Program-made: the position numbers and the translations under genes | The notes under the pieces: generated by a model | What the model saw: only the letters and a program-made list of their open reading frames with translations | The model's database searches: none | Told to the model about the DNA's origin: nothing | Source: an uncultured Porphyromonadaceae bacterium | Lineage (GTDB): Bacteria; Bacteroidota; Bacteroidia; Bacteroidales; Muribaculaceae | Direction of reading: 5' to 3' | Assembly (NCBI GenBank): GCA_905193995.1 | Contig: CAJJQT010000067.1 | Span: forward strand, 1 to 8,574 | DNA: 8,574 nucleotides | Shown: one piece after another, positions 1-6,495 of the stretch | Numbering within the stretch: position 1 is the first letter of the stretch | Layout of the letters: every line of letters begins with the position of its first letter

Positions 1-1536
1 GAAGTCGGGGTTCTGTAGCGGTGTCTGCGAGAAGCGGCCGCCGAAGAAGAGCTGCTGCCACTGGCGCACGTTGCCCAGGAAGCTGTTGTCCATGACGATC
101 ATCTTCACGGGGATGCCGTACTGCATGATGGTGCCCAGCTCCTGCACGGTCATCTGGAAGCCGCCGTCGCCGCCGAAGTAGCAGACGGTGCGGCCGGGAG
201 CGCCGACGGCGGCGCCCATGGCGGCCCCCAGGCCGAAGCCCATGGTGCCCAGTCCGCCGGAGGTGATCATGGAGCGCGGGGCGGTGAAGCGGAAGTAGCG
301 GGCGGCCATCATCTGGTTCTGGCCCACGTCGGTGACGGCGACGGTGCCCTCGGGAGCCATTTCCGACACGAGCCGCGACACCTCGCCCATGGTCATGGGC
401 TCGTCGCCGCTGCGGTGGAGTTCGCGCGACAGGACCTCGCCGCGCTCGGCTTCGGCGCAGCGGGCGAAGACGCCGAGCCACGCGTCGTGGCGCGCGGCTC
501 GGACCAGCGGCAGCAGGCGGCCGAGCACGTCGCGGGCGTCGCCGTGGACGGTGACGTCGGCGGCGACGGTCTTGTTGAACTCCGACGAGTCGATGTCGAT
601 GTGGATGATGCTGGCCTGGCGGGCGTAGGTGGCCGTGTTGCCGGTGACGCGGTCGTCGAAGCGCATGCCGACGGCCAGTATGACGTCGGCGCGGTTTGTG
701 GCTACGTTGACGCCGACAGCGCCGTGCATGCCGGCCATGCCCATGAACAGCGGATGGGCCGACGGCATCGCCGACAGTCCCATCAGGGTGGCTGCGACCG
801 GAATCTGCGCCTTTTCGGCCAGGGCGGCGAGCTCGGCCGAGGCACCGGCGAGCGTGACGCCGCCGCCGGCGATGATCATGGGCCGCTCGGCCGAGTTGAG
901 AAGTTCGGCGGCGCGGGCTATGGCATCGGAGTCGGGCTGTGGCTCGGGGTCATAGCTGCGGATGAAGTTGACGTGGCGGTGACTGTAGTTGAGGAGTCCG
1001 ATCTGGGCGTCCTTGGCTATGTCGAGCACAACCGGGCCCGGTCGGCCGGTCGAGGCTATGTAGAATGCCTTGGCCACGGCTTCGGGCAGCTCGTCGGCAG
1101 AGCGGACCTGATAGGCCCACTTGGTGATGGGGGTGGTGACGGCCACGACGTCGGTCTCCTGAAAGGCGTCGCTGCCCAGATATGAGGCGCCGACCTGGCC
1201 GGTAATGAGCACCAGGGGGGTGGAGTCCATCATGGCGTCGCTCAGGCCGGTGACGCAGTTGGCCGCGCCGGGGCCGGAGGTGACGATGACGACGCCAGTG
1301 CGGCCCGTGACGCGGGCGTAGCCCTGGGCGGCGTGCATGGCGCCCTGCTCGTGGCGCACGAGGATGTGGCGCAGCTCCGGGCCGAAGTCGTAGAGCGCGT
1401 TGTAGACGGGCAGAATGGCGCCGCCGGGATAGCCGAAGACGGTGTCGACGCCCTCGGCCACGAGCGAGCGCAGCAGGGCTTCGGCGCCAGTCATTCGGTT
1501 TTCTGTGTTGTCTGTCTCGTGATGAATTGTAGTCAT
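1..1536 (-). CDS. ilvB: Acetolactate synthase large subunit (partial, 3' end off the window)
   Basis: Thiamine-diphosphate enzyme that condenses two pyruvates, or pyruvate with 2-oxobutyrate, in the first common step of valine, leucine and isoleucine synthesis; cytosolic. 512 residues are visible of a family length near 560-590, with no stop before the edge. The N-terminal TPP domain has FGYPGGAILPVYNAL (34-48) and the catalytic glutamate E63 in RHEQGAMHAAQGYAR. A central FAD/DHS-like domain includes MRFDDRVTG (291-299). The C-terminal TPP domain has the GDG motif (456-458) and SFLGNVRQWQQLFF (485-498). The usual Asn-Asn that ends the TPP motif reads Asp-Asn (483-484). The start at 1536 gives 14 residues before a second Met (1494) where many homologues begin; a GTG at 1569, right after the ilvD stop, is also in frame but less likely. 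It lies 36 nt after ilvD, so co-transcription is expected. Identity is near certain; the start is less so. Confidence 0.96.
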   Translation of the reverse strand, partial: MTTIHHETDNTENRMTGAEALLRSLVAEGVDTVFGYPGGAILPVYNALYDFGPELRHILVRHEQGAMHAAQGYARVTGRTGVVIVTSGPGAANCVTGLSDAMMDSTPLVLITGQVGASYLGSDAFQETDVVAVTTPITKWAYQVRSADELPEAVAKAFYIASTGRPGPVVLDIAKDAQIGLLNYSHRHVNFIRSYDPEPQPDSDAIARAAELLNSAERPMIIAGGGVTLAGASAELAALAEKAQIPVAATLMGLSAMPSAHPLFMGMAGMHGAVGVNVATNRADVILAVGMRFDDRVTGNTATYARQASIIHIDIDSSEFNKTVAADVTVHGDARDVLGRLLPLVRAARHDAWLGVFARCAEAERGEVLSRELHRSGDEPMTMGEVSRLVSEMAPEGTVAVTDVGQNQMMAARYFRFTAPRSMITSGGLGTMGFGLGAAMGAAVGAPGRTVCYFGGDGGFQMTVQELGTIMQYGIPVKMIVMDNSFLGNVRQWQQLFFGGRFSQTPLQNPDF

Positions 1537-1572
1537 ACTTTTCTGTACAAAGTTCCGGAAGGCTTTGTTCAC

Positions 1573-3399
1573 TCACACGAGCCGCACGGCACCTTTGTCG
1601 GCCGACGATGCGACGGCGGCATAGGCGCGCAGGGCGGCGCTGACGGTGCGGCCGCGGCCGGCCGGAGTGAACGCTTCGGCACCGCGGGCCAGTTCAGCCT
1701 CGCGGCGGGCGGCAAGTTCGTCGTCGCCGACGAGCAGGGTGATGGACCGGCGTGGAATGTCGATCTCGATCAGGTCGCCGTCGCGCACGAGCGCCACGGT
1801 GCCGCCGGCGGCTGCCTCGGGCGAGATGTGTCCGATCGAGAGTCCCGACGTACCGCCGGAGAAGCGGCCGTCGGTGATCAGGGCGCAGGCCTTGCCGAGG
1901 TGGCGCGATTTCAGATATGAGGTGGGATAGAGCATCTCCTGCATGCCGGGGCCGCCCTTGGGACCTTCGTAAGTGATGACGACCACGTCGCCGGCGCGGA
2001 CCGAGCCGTCGAGAATGCCGTCGACGGCGGCTTCCTGAGACGTGAACACGCGGGCCGGTCCGCGGAAGGTCAGGATGGACTCGTCGACGCCGGCGGTCTT
2101 GACCACGCAGCCGTCCTCGGCGAGGTTGCCGCGCAGGACGGCCAGGCCGCCGTCGGCGCTGTAGGCGTGGGCGGCGTCGCGGATGCATCCGGAGGCGCTG
2201 TCGGTGTCGAGCTCGGAGTAGTAAGCCATCTGGCTGCCGAGCCGGGTGGTGCGGCGGCCGCCGGGTGCCGATTTCCAGAGCTCGTCGGCCGCGTCGGTGA
2301 AGCCGGGGCGGCCGGGAACGTAGCGGTCGATGGCCTCGGCGAGCGTGAGGCCGTCGGCGCGGCGGACCGATGTGTCGACCAGGCCGGCGTCGGCCAGGCG
2401 CGCGAGGATGGTGAGGATGCCGCCGGCGCGGTTGACGTCCTCGATGTGGTAGCGCGAGTTGGGCGCGACCTTGCACAGTACGGGGACGCGCCGCGAGAGG
2501 CGGTCGATGTCGTCGAGGCTGAAGTCGGCGCCGGCCTCGCGGGCTACTGCAAGGAGGTGGAGGACTGTGTTGCTCGAGCCGCCCATGGCTATGTCGAGCG
2601 ACATGGCGTTGAGCAGGGCCGGGCGCGAGGCGATGCTGCGGGGCAGCACGGATGCGTCGCCGTCGCGGTACCAGGCGTAGGCGTTGGCCACGATCTGACC
2701 GGCGGCGCGGCGGAAGAGCTCGCGGCGGTTGATGTGCGTGGCGGGGACGGTGCCGTTGCCGGGCAGGGAGAGGCCCAGGGCCTCGGTGAGCGAGTTCATC
2801 GAATTGGCCGTGAACATGCCGGCGCAGCAACCGCACGTGGGGCATCCCATGCGCTCGAGGCGGTCGAGGCGGTCGTCAGGGACGGTCGGGTCGGCGCTTT
2901 CGACCATTATGTCGACCAGATCGGCGGCGCGGCCGTCGACCTGTCCGGCTTCCATGGGGCCGCCCGAAACGAATACCGTGGGTATGTTGAGGCGCATGGC
3001 GGCCATGAGCATGCCGGGCGTGACCTTGTCGCAGTTGGAAATGCAGACGAGGGCGTCGGCGCAGTGGGCTCGCACCATGTATTCGACCGAGTCGGCTATG
3101 ATCTCGCGCGAGGGGAGGGAGTATAGCATGCCTTCGTGCCCCATGGCTATGCCGTCGTCGACGGCGATGGTATTGAACTCGGCGGCGAAGCATCCCAGGC
3201 GGCGTATCTCGTCAACCACTTCCTGGCCTATGTCGTGAAGATGGACGTGTCCGGGGACAAACTGAGTGAATGAATTGGCTACGGCTATGACGGGGCGGCC
3301 CATCTGGCCGTCGGTCATCCCGTTGGCGCGCCACAGCGCCCGCGCGCCCGCCATCCGGCGGCCCTTGAGCGATGTGTCGCTGTGGAGTGGAGTAGACAT
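1573..3399 (-). CDS. ilvD: Dihydroxyacid dehydratase
   Basis: Iron-sulfur enzyme that dehydrates 2,3-dihydroxy-isovalerate and 2,3-dihydroxy-3-methylvalerate to the 2-keto acids for valine/leucine and isoleucine; cytosolic. The 608 residues match the family (about 616 in E. coli). Visible motifs are [14 protein letters not shown] (12-25), [14 protein letters not shown] (41-54), [10 protein letters not shown] (121-130), [16 protein letters not shown] (186-201), PGNGT (213-217) and [12 protein letters not shown] (508-519). C123 and C192 correspond to cluster ligands, and S514 sits where a catalytic serine is proposed in the family. The first motif has no cysteine, as in the E. coli-type enzymes with an oxygen-sensitive [4Fe-4S] cluster; this class call is inferred. 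The cysteine patch has one more Cys (C191) than the E. coli CPTCGSC version. It is the first gene of the ilv unit, starting about 28 nt after a consensus promoter -7 box, with no strong Shine-Dalgarno sequence. Confidence 0.98.
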   Translation of the reverse strand: MSTPLHSDTSLKGRRMAGARALWRANGMTDGQMGRPVIAVANSFTQFVPGHVHLHDIGQEVVDEIRRLGCFAAEFNTIAVDDGIAMGHEGMLYSLPSREIIADSVEYMVRAHCADALVCISNCDKVTPGMLMAAMRLNIPTVFVSGGPMEAGQVDGRAADLVDIMVESADPTVPDDRLDRLERMGCPTCGCCAGMFTANSMNSLTEALGLSLPGNGTVPATHINRRELFRRAAGQIVANAYAWYRDGDASVLPRSIASRPALLNAMSLDIAMGGSSNTVLHLLAVAREAGADFSLDDIDRLSRRVPVLCKVAPNSRYHIEDVNRAGGILTILARLADAGLVDTSVRRADGLTLAEAIDRYVPGRPGFTDAADELWKSAPGGRRTTRLGSQMAYYSELDTDSASGCIRDAAHAYSADGGLAVLRGNLAEDGCVVKTAGVDESILTFRGPARVFTSQEAAVDGILDGSVRAGDVVVITYEGPKGGPGMQEMLYPTSYLKSRHLGKACALITDGRFSGGTSGLSIGHISPEAAAGGTVALVRDGDLIEIDIPRRSITLLVGDDELAARREAELARGAEAFTPAGRGRTVSAALRAYAAVASSADKGAVRLV

Positions 3400-3426
3400 T
3401 TTATCGGACCTAATTGGTTACTGCGG

Positions 3427-3458
3427 CAAAAGTACTAAATTGGCGGCCGACGGCCAAA
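3427..3458 (-). promoter_or_regulatory. Bacteroidetes-type promoter of ilvDB
   Basis: Read on the minus strand, a -33 box TTTG (3458-3455) is followed after exactly 20 nt by a -7 box TACTTTTG (3434-3427), a full match to the Bacteroides TTTG / TAnnTTTG consensus for the primary sigma factor. Transcription should start a few bases downstream, near 3421, leaving a leader of only about 20 nt before the ilvD ATG. That is too short for a leader-peptide attenuator of the enterobacterial ilv kind. Confidence 0.85.
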
Positions 3459-3462
3459 TAAC

Positions 3463-3497
3463 TGCACAAAAAACTGTCGTTCGGGCAGCAATGTGCA
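3463..3497. repeat. Short inverted repeat just upstream of the ilvD promoter
   Basis: TGCACA (3463-3468) and TGTGCA (3492-3497) form a perfect 6-bp inverted repeat with centres 29 bp apart, lying directly upstream of the -33 box. The position and helical spacing would suit a dimeric regulator, but two 6-mers can occur by chance, and no known operator is recognised. The space between the rpsA terminator and the ilvD promoter holds nothing else recognisable. Confidence 0.25.
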
Positions 3498-3511
3498 TCT
3501 GAGCGGGGCGG

Positions 3512-3548
3512 AAAAACAAGAGAGGATGCGCCGATGCGGCGCATCCTC
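3512..3548 (-). terminator. Intrinsic terminator of rpsA
   Basis: On the minus strand a perfect 11-bp stem, GAGGATGCGCC (3548-3538) with GGCGCATCCTC (3532-3522), encloses the 5-nt loop GCATC. It is followed by TCTTG and then five T (3516-3512). It begins 24 nt after the rpsA stop codon. It separates rpsA from the ilv promoter only about 50 bp further on. Confidence 0.9.
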
Positions 3549-3572
3549 CCGTAAGTGAGGTTCAGTATCGGA

Positions 3573-5354
3573 TTACTTGCCCGAGAGCTTCTCCTTGAGG
3601 GCTGCGAGAGCCTCGAGGTCGCCCAGGGTAGCCTTTTCGATAGGCGTGGTGACTGCTGGAGCCTCCTCGCGCGGCTGGCGGGCCTGGCGCTTGGCCTTGC
3701 GCTCTGCATGCTTCTCGGCGCGAGCCTCATCCTCGAAGATTCGGCTGTGCGAGAGGATGATGCGCTTGGCGTCCTTGTTGAACTCGATGACCTTGAAGTT
3801 GAGCTTCTCGTCGACTTTGGCCTGCGAGCCGTCTTCCTTGACGAGGTGCTTCGGAGTAGCGAAGCCTTCGACGCCGTAGGGGAGAGCGACAACGGCGCCC
3901 TTGTCGAGCATCTCGATGATTGTGCCTTCGTGAACGGAACCTACGGTGAACACGTTCTCGAATACATCCCAGGGATTCTCTTCGAGCTGCTTGTGGCCGA
4001 GGCTCAGACGGCGGTTGTCCTTGTCGATGGCGAGTACTTCGACCTCGATGTCGTTGCCGACCTGGGTGAATTCGCTCGGGTGCTTGATCTTCTTGGTCCA
4101 GGACAGGTCGCTGATGTGGATGAGGCCGTCGACGCCTTCCTCGATCTCGACGAATACGCCGAAGTTGGTGAAGTTGCGCACGCGGGCGGTGTGGCGGCTG
4201 CCGACGGGATATTTCTCTTCGATGTTCTCCCAGGGATCGTTCTTGAGCTGCTTGATGCCGAGGCTCATCTTGCGGTCCTCGCGGTCGAGGGTGAGGATAA
4301 CGGCCTCAACCTCGTCGCCGACCTTCATGAAGTCCTGGGCCGAACGCAGATGCTGGCTCCACGACATCTCGCTGACGTGGATCAGGCCCTCGACGCCGGG
4401 AGCGATTTCGAGGAATGCGCCGTAGTCGGCCATGACGACAACCTTGCCCTTGACATGGTCGCCGACCTTGAGGTTGGGATCGAGCGCGTCCCACGGATGG
4501 GGCTGGAGCTGCTTCAGACCCAGGGCGATGCGCTTCTTCTCGTCGTCGAAGTCGAGAATGACGACATTGAGCTTCTGGTCAAGCTCGACGACCTCGCTGG
4601 GCTTTGTGACGCGGCCCCAGCTGAGATCGGTGATGTGGATCAGGCCGTCTACGCCGCCCAGGTCGATGAATACGCCGTAGGAGGTGATGTTCTTGACAGT
4701 GCCTTCGAGCACCTGGCCCTTTTCGAGCTTCGAGATGATCTCGCGCTTCTGCTGCTCGAGCTCGGCCTCGATAAGAGCTTTGTGAGAGATAACGACATTC
4801 TTGAATTCTTCGTTGATCTTCACAACCTTGAATTCCATAGTCTTGCCGACGTAAACGTCGTAGTCGCGGATGGGCTTCACGTCGATCTGCGAGCCGGGGA
4901 GGAAGGCCTCGAGTCCGAAAACGTCGACGATCATGCCGCCCTTGGTGCGGCACTTGATGAAGCCCTTGATGATCTCGTCGTTCTCGAGAGCGGCGTTGAT
5001 ACGCTCCCACGAACGCGAAGCGCGGGCTTTCTTGTGCGACAGGACAAGCTGGCCTTTCTTGTCCTCGGGATTTTCGATGAAAACTTCCACCTTGTCGCCA
5101 ACCTTGATCTCAGGGTTGTAGCGGAATTCGCTCATCGGTATGATACCGTCGCTCTTATAACCGATGTTAACCACGGCCTCGCGCTTGTTCATAGCGATAA
5201 TGGTACCTTCGATTACTTCTTTGTCCTTGACGGTGTTGAGCGACTCGTCATACGTGCGGGTGAGTTCCTCGCGGGATTTCTCACCGACTGTTTCGCCTTT
5301 CTCATAGGCTTCCCAATCGAAGTCTACGATAGGGGTTTTGGTTTGTTCTGCCAT
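3573..5354 (-). CDS. rpsA: 30S ribosomal protein S1
   Basis: RNA-binding protein of the small ribosomal subunit that helps load mRNA for initiation. The 593 residues are the normal Bacteroidales length. Six S1 (OB-fold) domains can be followed at about 46-107, 125-192, 212-281, 297-369, 384-457 and 471-537. Domains 3-5 carry repeated YGVFIDL / YGAFLEI / FGVFVEI strands and DGLIH or EGLIH plus (S/T)(D/E)(L/M)SW turns. Domains 1, 2 and 6 are more divergent, as usual. A basic tail (about 545-563, many Lys/Arg) ends in an Ala/Glu-rich segment. The start at 5354 follows a stretch of almost pure A/T without a Shine-Dalgarno sequence. Its own promoter and terminator make it monocistronic. Codon use is strongly biased: no TTA, CTA or TCA codons are used, as seen from the fully open antisense frame, which fits high expression. 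Confidence 0.98.
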   Translation of the reverse strand: MAEQTKTPIVDFDWEAYEKGETVGEKSREELTRTYDESLNTVKDKEVIEGTIIAMNKREAVVNIGYKSDGIIPMSEFRYNPEIKVGDKVEVFIENPEDKKGQLVLSHKKARASRSWERINAALENDEIIKGFIKCRTKGGMIVDVFGLEAFLPGSQIDVKPIRDYDVYVGKTMEFKVVKINEEFKNVVISHKALIEAELEQQKREIISKLEKGQVLEGTVKNITSYGVFIDLGGVDGLIHITDLSWGRVTKPSEVVELDQKLNVVILDFDDEKKRIALGLKQLQPHPWDALDPNLKVGDHVKGKVVVMADYGAFLEIAPGVEGLIHVSEMSWSQHLRSAQDFMKVGDEVEAVILTLDREDRKMSLGIKQLKNDPWENIEEKYPVGSRHTARVRNFTNFGVFVEIEEGVDGLIHISDLSWTKKIKHPSEFTQVGNDIEVEVLAIDKDNRRLSLGHKQLEENPWDVFENVFTVGSVHEGTIIEMLDKGAVVALPYGVEGFATPKHLVKEDGSQAKVDEKLNFKVIEFNKDAKRIILSHSRIFEDEARAEKHAERKAKRQARQPREEAPAVTTPIEKATLGDLEALAALKEKLSGK

Positions 5355-5382
5355 TTAAAAAGTTAATAATAAATTAATTATA
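5355..5382 (-). promoter_or_regulatory. AT-rich translation initiation region of rpsA
   Basis: The 28 bases immediately before the rpsA start codon contain only one G/C base, in a window that is otherwise GC-rich. No GGAG-like sequence is present. In Bacteroidia, initiation commonly relies on unstructured, A-rich upstream sequence rather than on Shine-Dalgarno pairing. S1 itself binds AU-rich RNA, so autogenous control is possible, but that is inference. Confidence 0.5.
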
Positions 5383-5440
5383 CGTGCCGACGACTCACTC
5401 GCCCGCACACTCCGGCAGGCGTCTGCCCACCTTTGCGGCG

Positions 5441-5472
5441 CAAAGTTAGCTATTTTTTTTGACCCGCGCAAC
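5441..5472 (-). promoter_or_regulatory. Bacteroidetes-type promoter of rpsA
   Basis: On the minus strand a -33 box GTTG (5472-5469, one mismatch to TTTG) lies 20 nt before a perfect -7 box TAACTTTG (5448-5441). The spacer holds a run of eight A (5460-5453). The predicted start near 5435 gives a leader of about 80 nt, with a weak 5-bp hairpin GGCAG/CTGCC and then the AT-rich segment before the ATG. Confidence 0.8.
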
Positions 5473-5504
5473 ATGCGGTCCCTCATCCACAATACTTTTC
5501 ATAC

Positions 5505-5550
5505 AAAAAAATGCCTGCCGGGACTATCGGGAAGACAAGTCCGGGCAGGC
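5505..5550 (-). terminator. Intrinsic terminator after the nucleotidyltransferase gene
   Basis: On the minus strand, GCCTGCCCGGACT (5550-5538) pairs with AGTCCCGGCAGGC (5525-5513) in a 13-bp stem with one mismatch around a 12-nt loop. It is followed by A and seven T (5511-5505). It begins 28 nt past the stop codon at 5579 and closes the glycosidase/nucleotidyltransferase unit just upstream of the rpsA promoter. An additional copy of the 5' arm at 5564-5556 could form an alternative stem. Confidence 0.88.
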
Positions 5551-5578
5551 CTTTGCCGGCAGGCAACCGGCGTGCTGA

Positions 5579-6481
5579 TCAGAACAGGCGTTCGGGGTAT
5601 TCGCCGGATTCGTGGAGACGTGCGAACTTCTCGACAACGCCGGGCCGGTCATTGGCGTATGTGACGCCGAACCAGCGCGAGTCGGTGTCGAGGACCCTGA
5701 CGGTGGCTTCGCCTGACTTGATGAGTGCGTCGGCCACGTCGGGGATCACCTGTTCGGCCTTGGGCGTGGTGAGATCGCGGTCGAGGAATTTGCGGAACTC
5801 GCGGTCGGCGAGGTCGAAGTAGTCGGGTGTGAAACCCCACATGTTCATAGATACGGGCACGTTGGCGTCGAGGGTATGTTCCTTGCCGGCGGCGTCGGAG
5901 TACTTGATCTCGTGATTTTCGTCGAAGTGGATTTCCTTGCATTCCTCGACGGAAGTGAGCAGTCCGTTGTCGGTCTGGCAGACGCCTCGGTTGACGCCGC
6001 CGTTCTCGGTCATGGTGTTGCCGATGCGGAATCCAACCATGCAGTAGTCGCCCTTGCGGTCGCGCGGTCGCATGAGCTCGCGGGCGAGCACCTCGTAGGA
6101 GTTGCGTCCGTAGAAGTCGTCGGAGTTGATGACTGCGAAGGGTTCTCTGATAGTGCCGGCGGCCATCAGTACGGCGTGGGCGGGTCCCCAGGGCTTGGTG
6201 CGCTCGTCGGGGCAGGTGTATCCTTCGGGGAGCTTGTCGATTGACTGGAACACCACTTCGACGGGGATATGGCCTTCATATTTCGAGAGAATGTTGTTGC
6301 GGAAGTCCTTTTCGAAATCCTTGCGGATGACGAACACCACTTTGCCGAAGCCCGACTTTATGGCATCGTAGATGGAGTAGTCCATGATGGTCTCGCCGTG
6401 AGGGCCCAGCGGGTCGAGCTGTTTGAGACCGCCGTAGCGGCTGCCCATGCCTGCTGCAAGAACGAATAATGTAGGTTTCAT
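5579..6481 (-). CDS. Sugar nucleotidyltransferase (NTP_transferase family), substrate unknown
   Basis: Predicted cytosolic enzyme that transfers a nucleotide from an NTP to a sugar-1-phosphate or similar substrate. The 300 residues form a single GT-A-like nucleotidyltransferase domain. The N-terminus has the signature LAAGMGSRYGGLKQ (8-21), where the glycine-rich loop and K20 would hold the NTP. KPWGPAHAVLMA (96-107) resembles the base/substrate-binding loop of pyrophosphorylases. NSDDFYG (119-125) supplies metal-binding aspartates. Later motifs are NGGVNRGVC (160-168) and SRWFGVTYANDRPGV (268-282). There is no C-terminal left-handed helix acyltransferase domain, so it is not a full GlmU or GlgC. 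Relatives in Bacteroidetes are sometimes found beside small-molecule kinases, but none is visible here. It starts 14 nt after the GH51 stop with no recognisable promoter between them, so it is probably in the same transcript. Family membership is firm; the substrate is not assignable. Confidence 0.88.
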   Translation of the reverse strand: MKPTLFVLAAGMGSRYGGLKQLDPLGPHGETIMDYSIYDAIKSGFGKVVFVIRKDFEKDFRNNILSKYEGHIPVEVVFQSIDKLPEGYTCPDERTKPWGPAHAVLMAAGTIREPFAVINSDDFYGRNSYEVLARELMRPRDRKGDYCMVGFRIGNTMTENGGVNRGVCQTDNGLLTSVEECKEIHFDENHEIKYSDAAGKEHTLDANVPVSMNMWGFTPDYFDLADREFRKFLDRDLTTPKAEQVIPDVADALIKSGEATVRVLDTDSRWFGVTYANDRPGVVEKFARLHESGEYPERLF

Positions 6482-6495
6482 GTCTGTGTAGCTGA

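Larger units (their letters stand above)
5412..5564. repeat. Clustered GCCTGCCGG / CCGGCAGGC 9-mers
   Basis: CCGGCAGGC occurs on the plus strand at 5412-5420 (inside the rpsA leader) and 5556-5564, its inverse at 5513-5521 (terminator 3' arm), and a one-base variant CGGGCAGGC at 5542-5550 (terminator 5' arm). In minus-strand RNA the single CCGGCAGGC can therefore pair with any of three partners. Confidence 0.6.

Noticed and set aside
415..1185. Long open frame on the plus strand over ilvB
   Set aside because: It is codon-aligned antisense to ilvB and its translation is a low-complexity Gly/Val/Asp-rich product; the minus strand carries a fully recognisable AHAS.
950..1576. Minus-strand open frame starting at the GTG overlapping the ilvD stop
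   Set aside because: It is out of frame with ilvB, its translation is Arg/His/Pro-rich and resembles no fold, and it lies over conserved IlvB sequence.
2167..3126. 319-codon plus-strand frame over ilvD
   Set aside because: Codon-aligned antisense shadow of ilvD, explained by GC-rich codon use.
3400..3426. Possible ilv leader peptide or attenuator before ilvD
   Set aside because: The predicted transcript leader is about 20 nt, too short for a leader peptide or competing hairpins.
5431..5460. Hairpin followed by eight T on the plus strand, resembling a terminator
   Set aside because: The stem is only 6 bp, nine bases separate it from the T run, and no plus-strand gene lies upstream to terminate. 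The elements are better explained as the rpsA promoter region.
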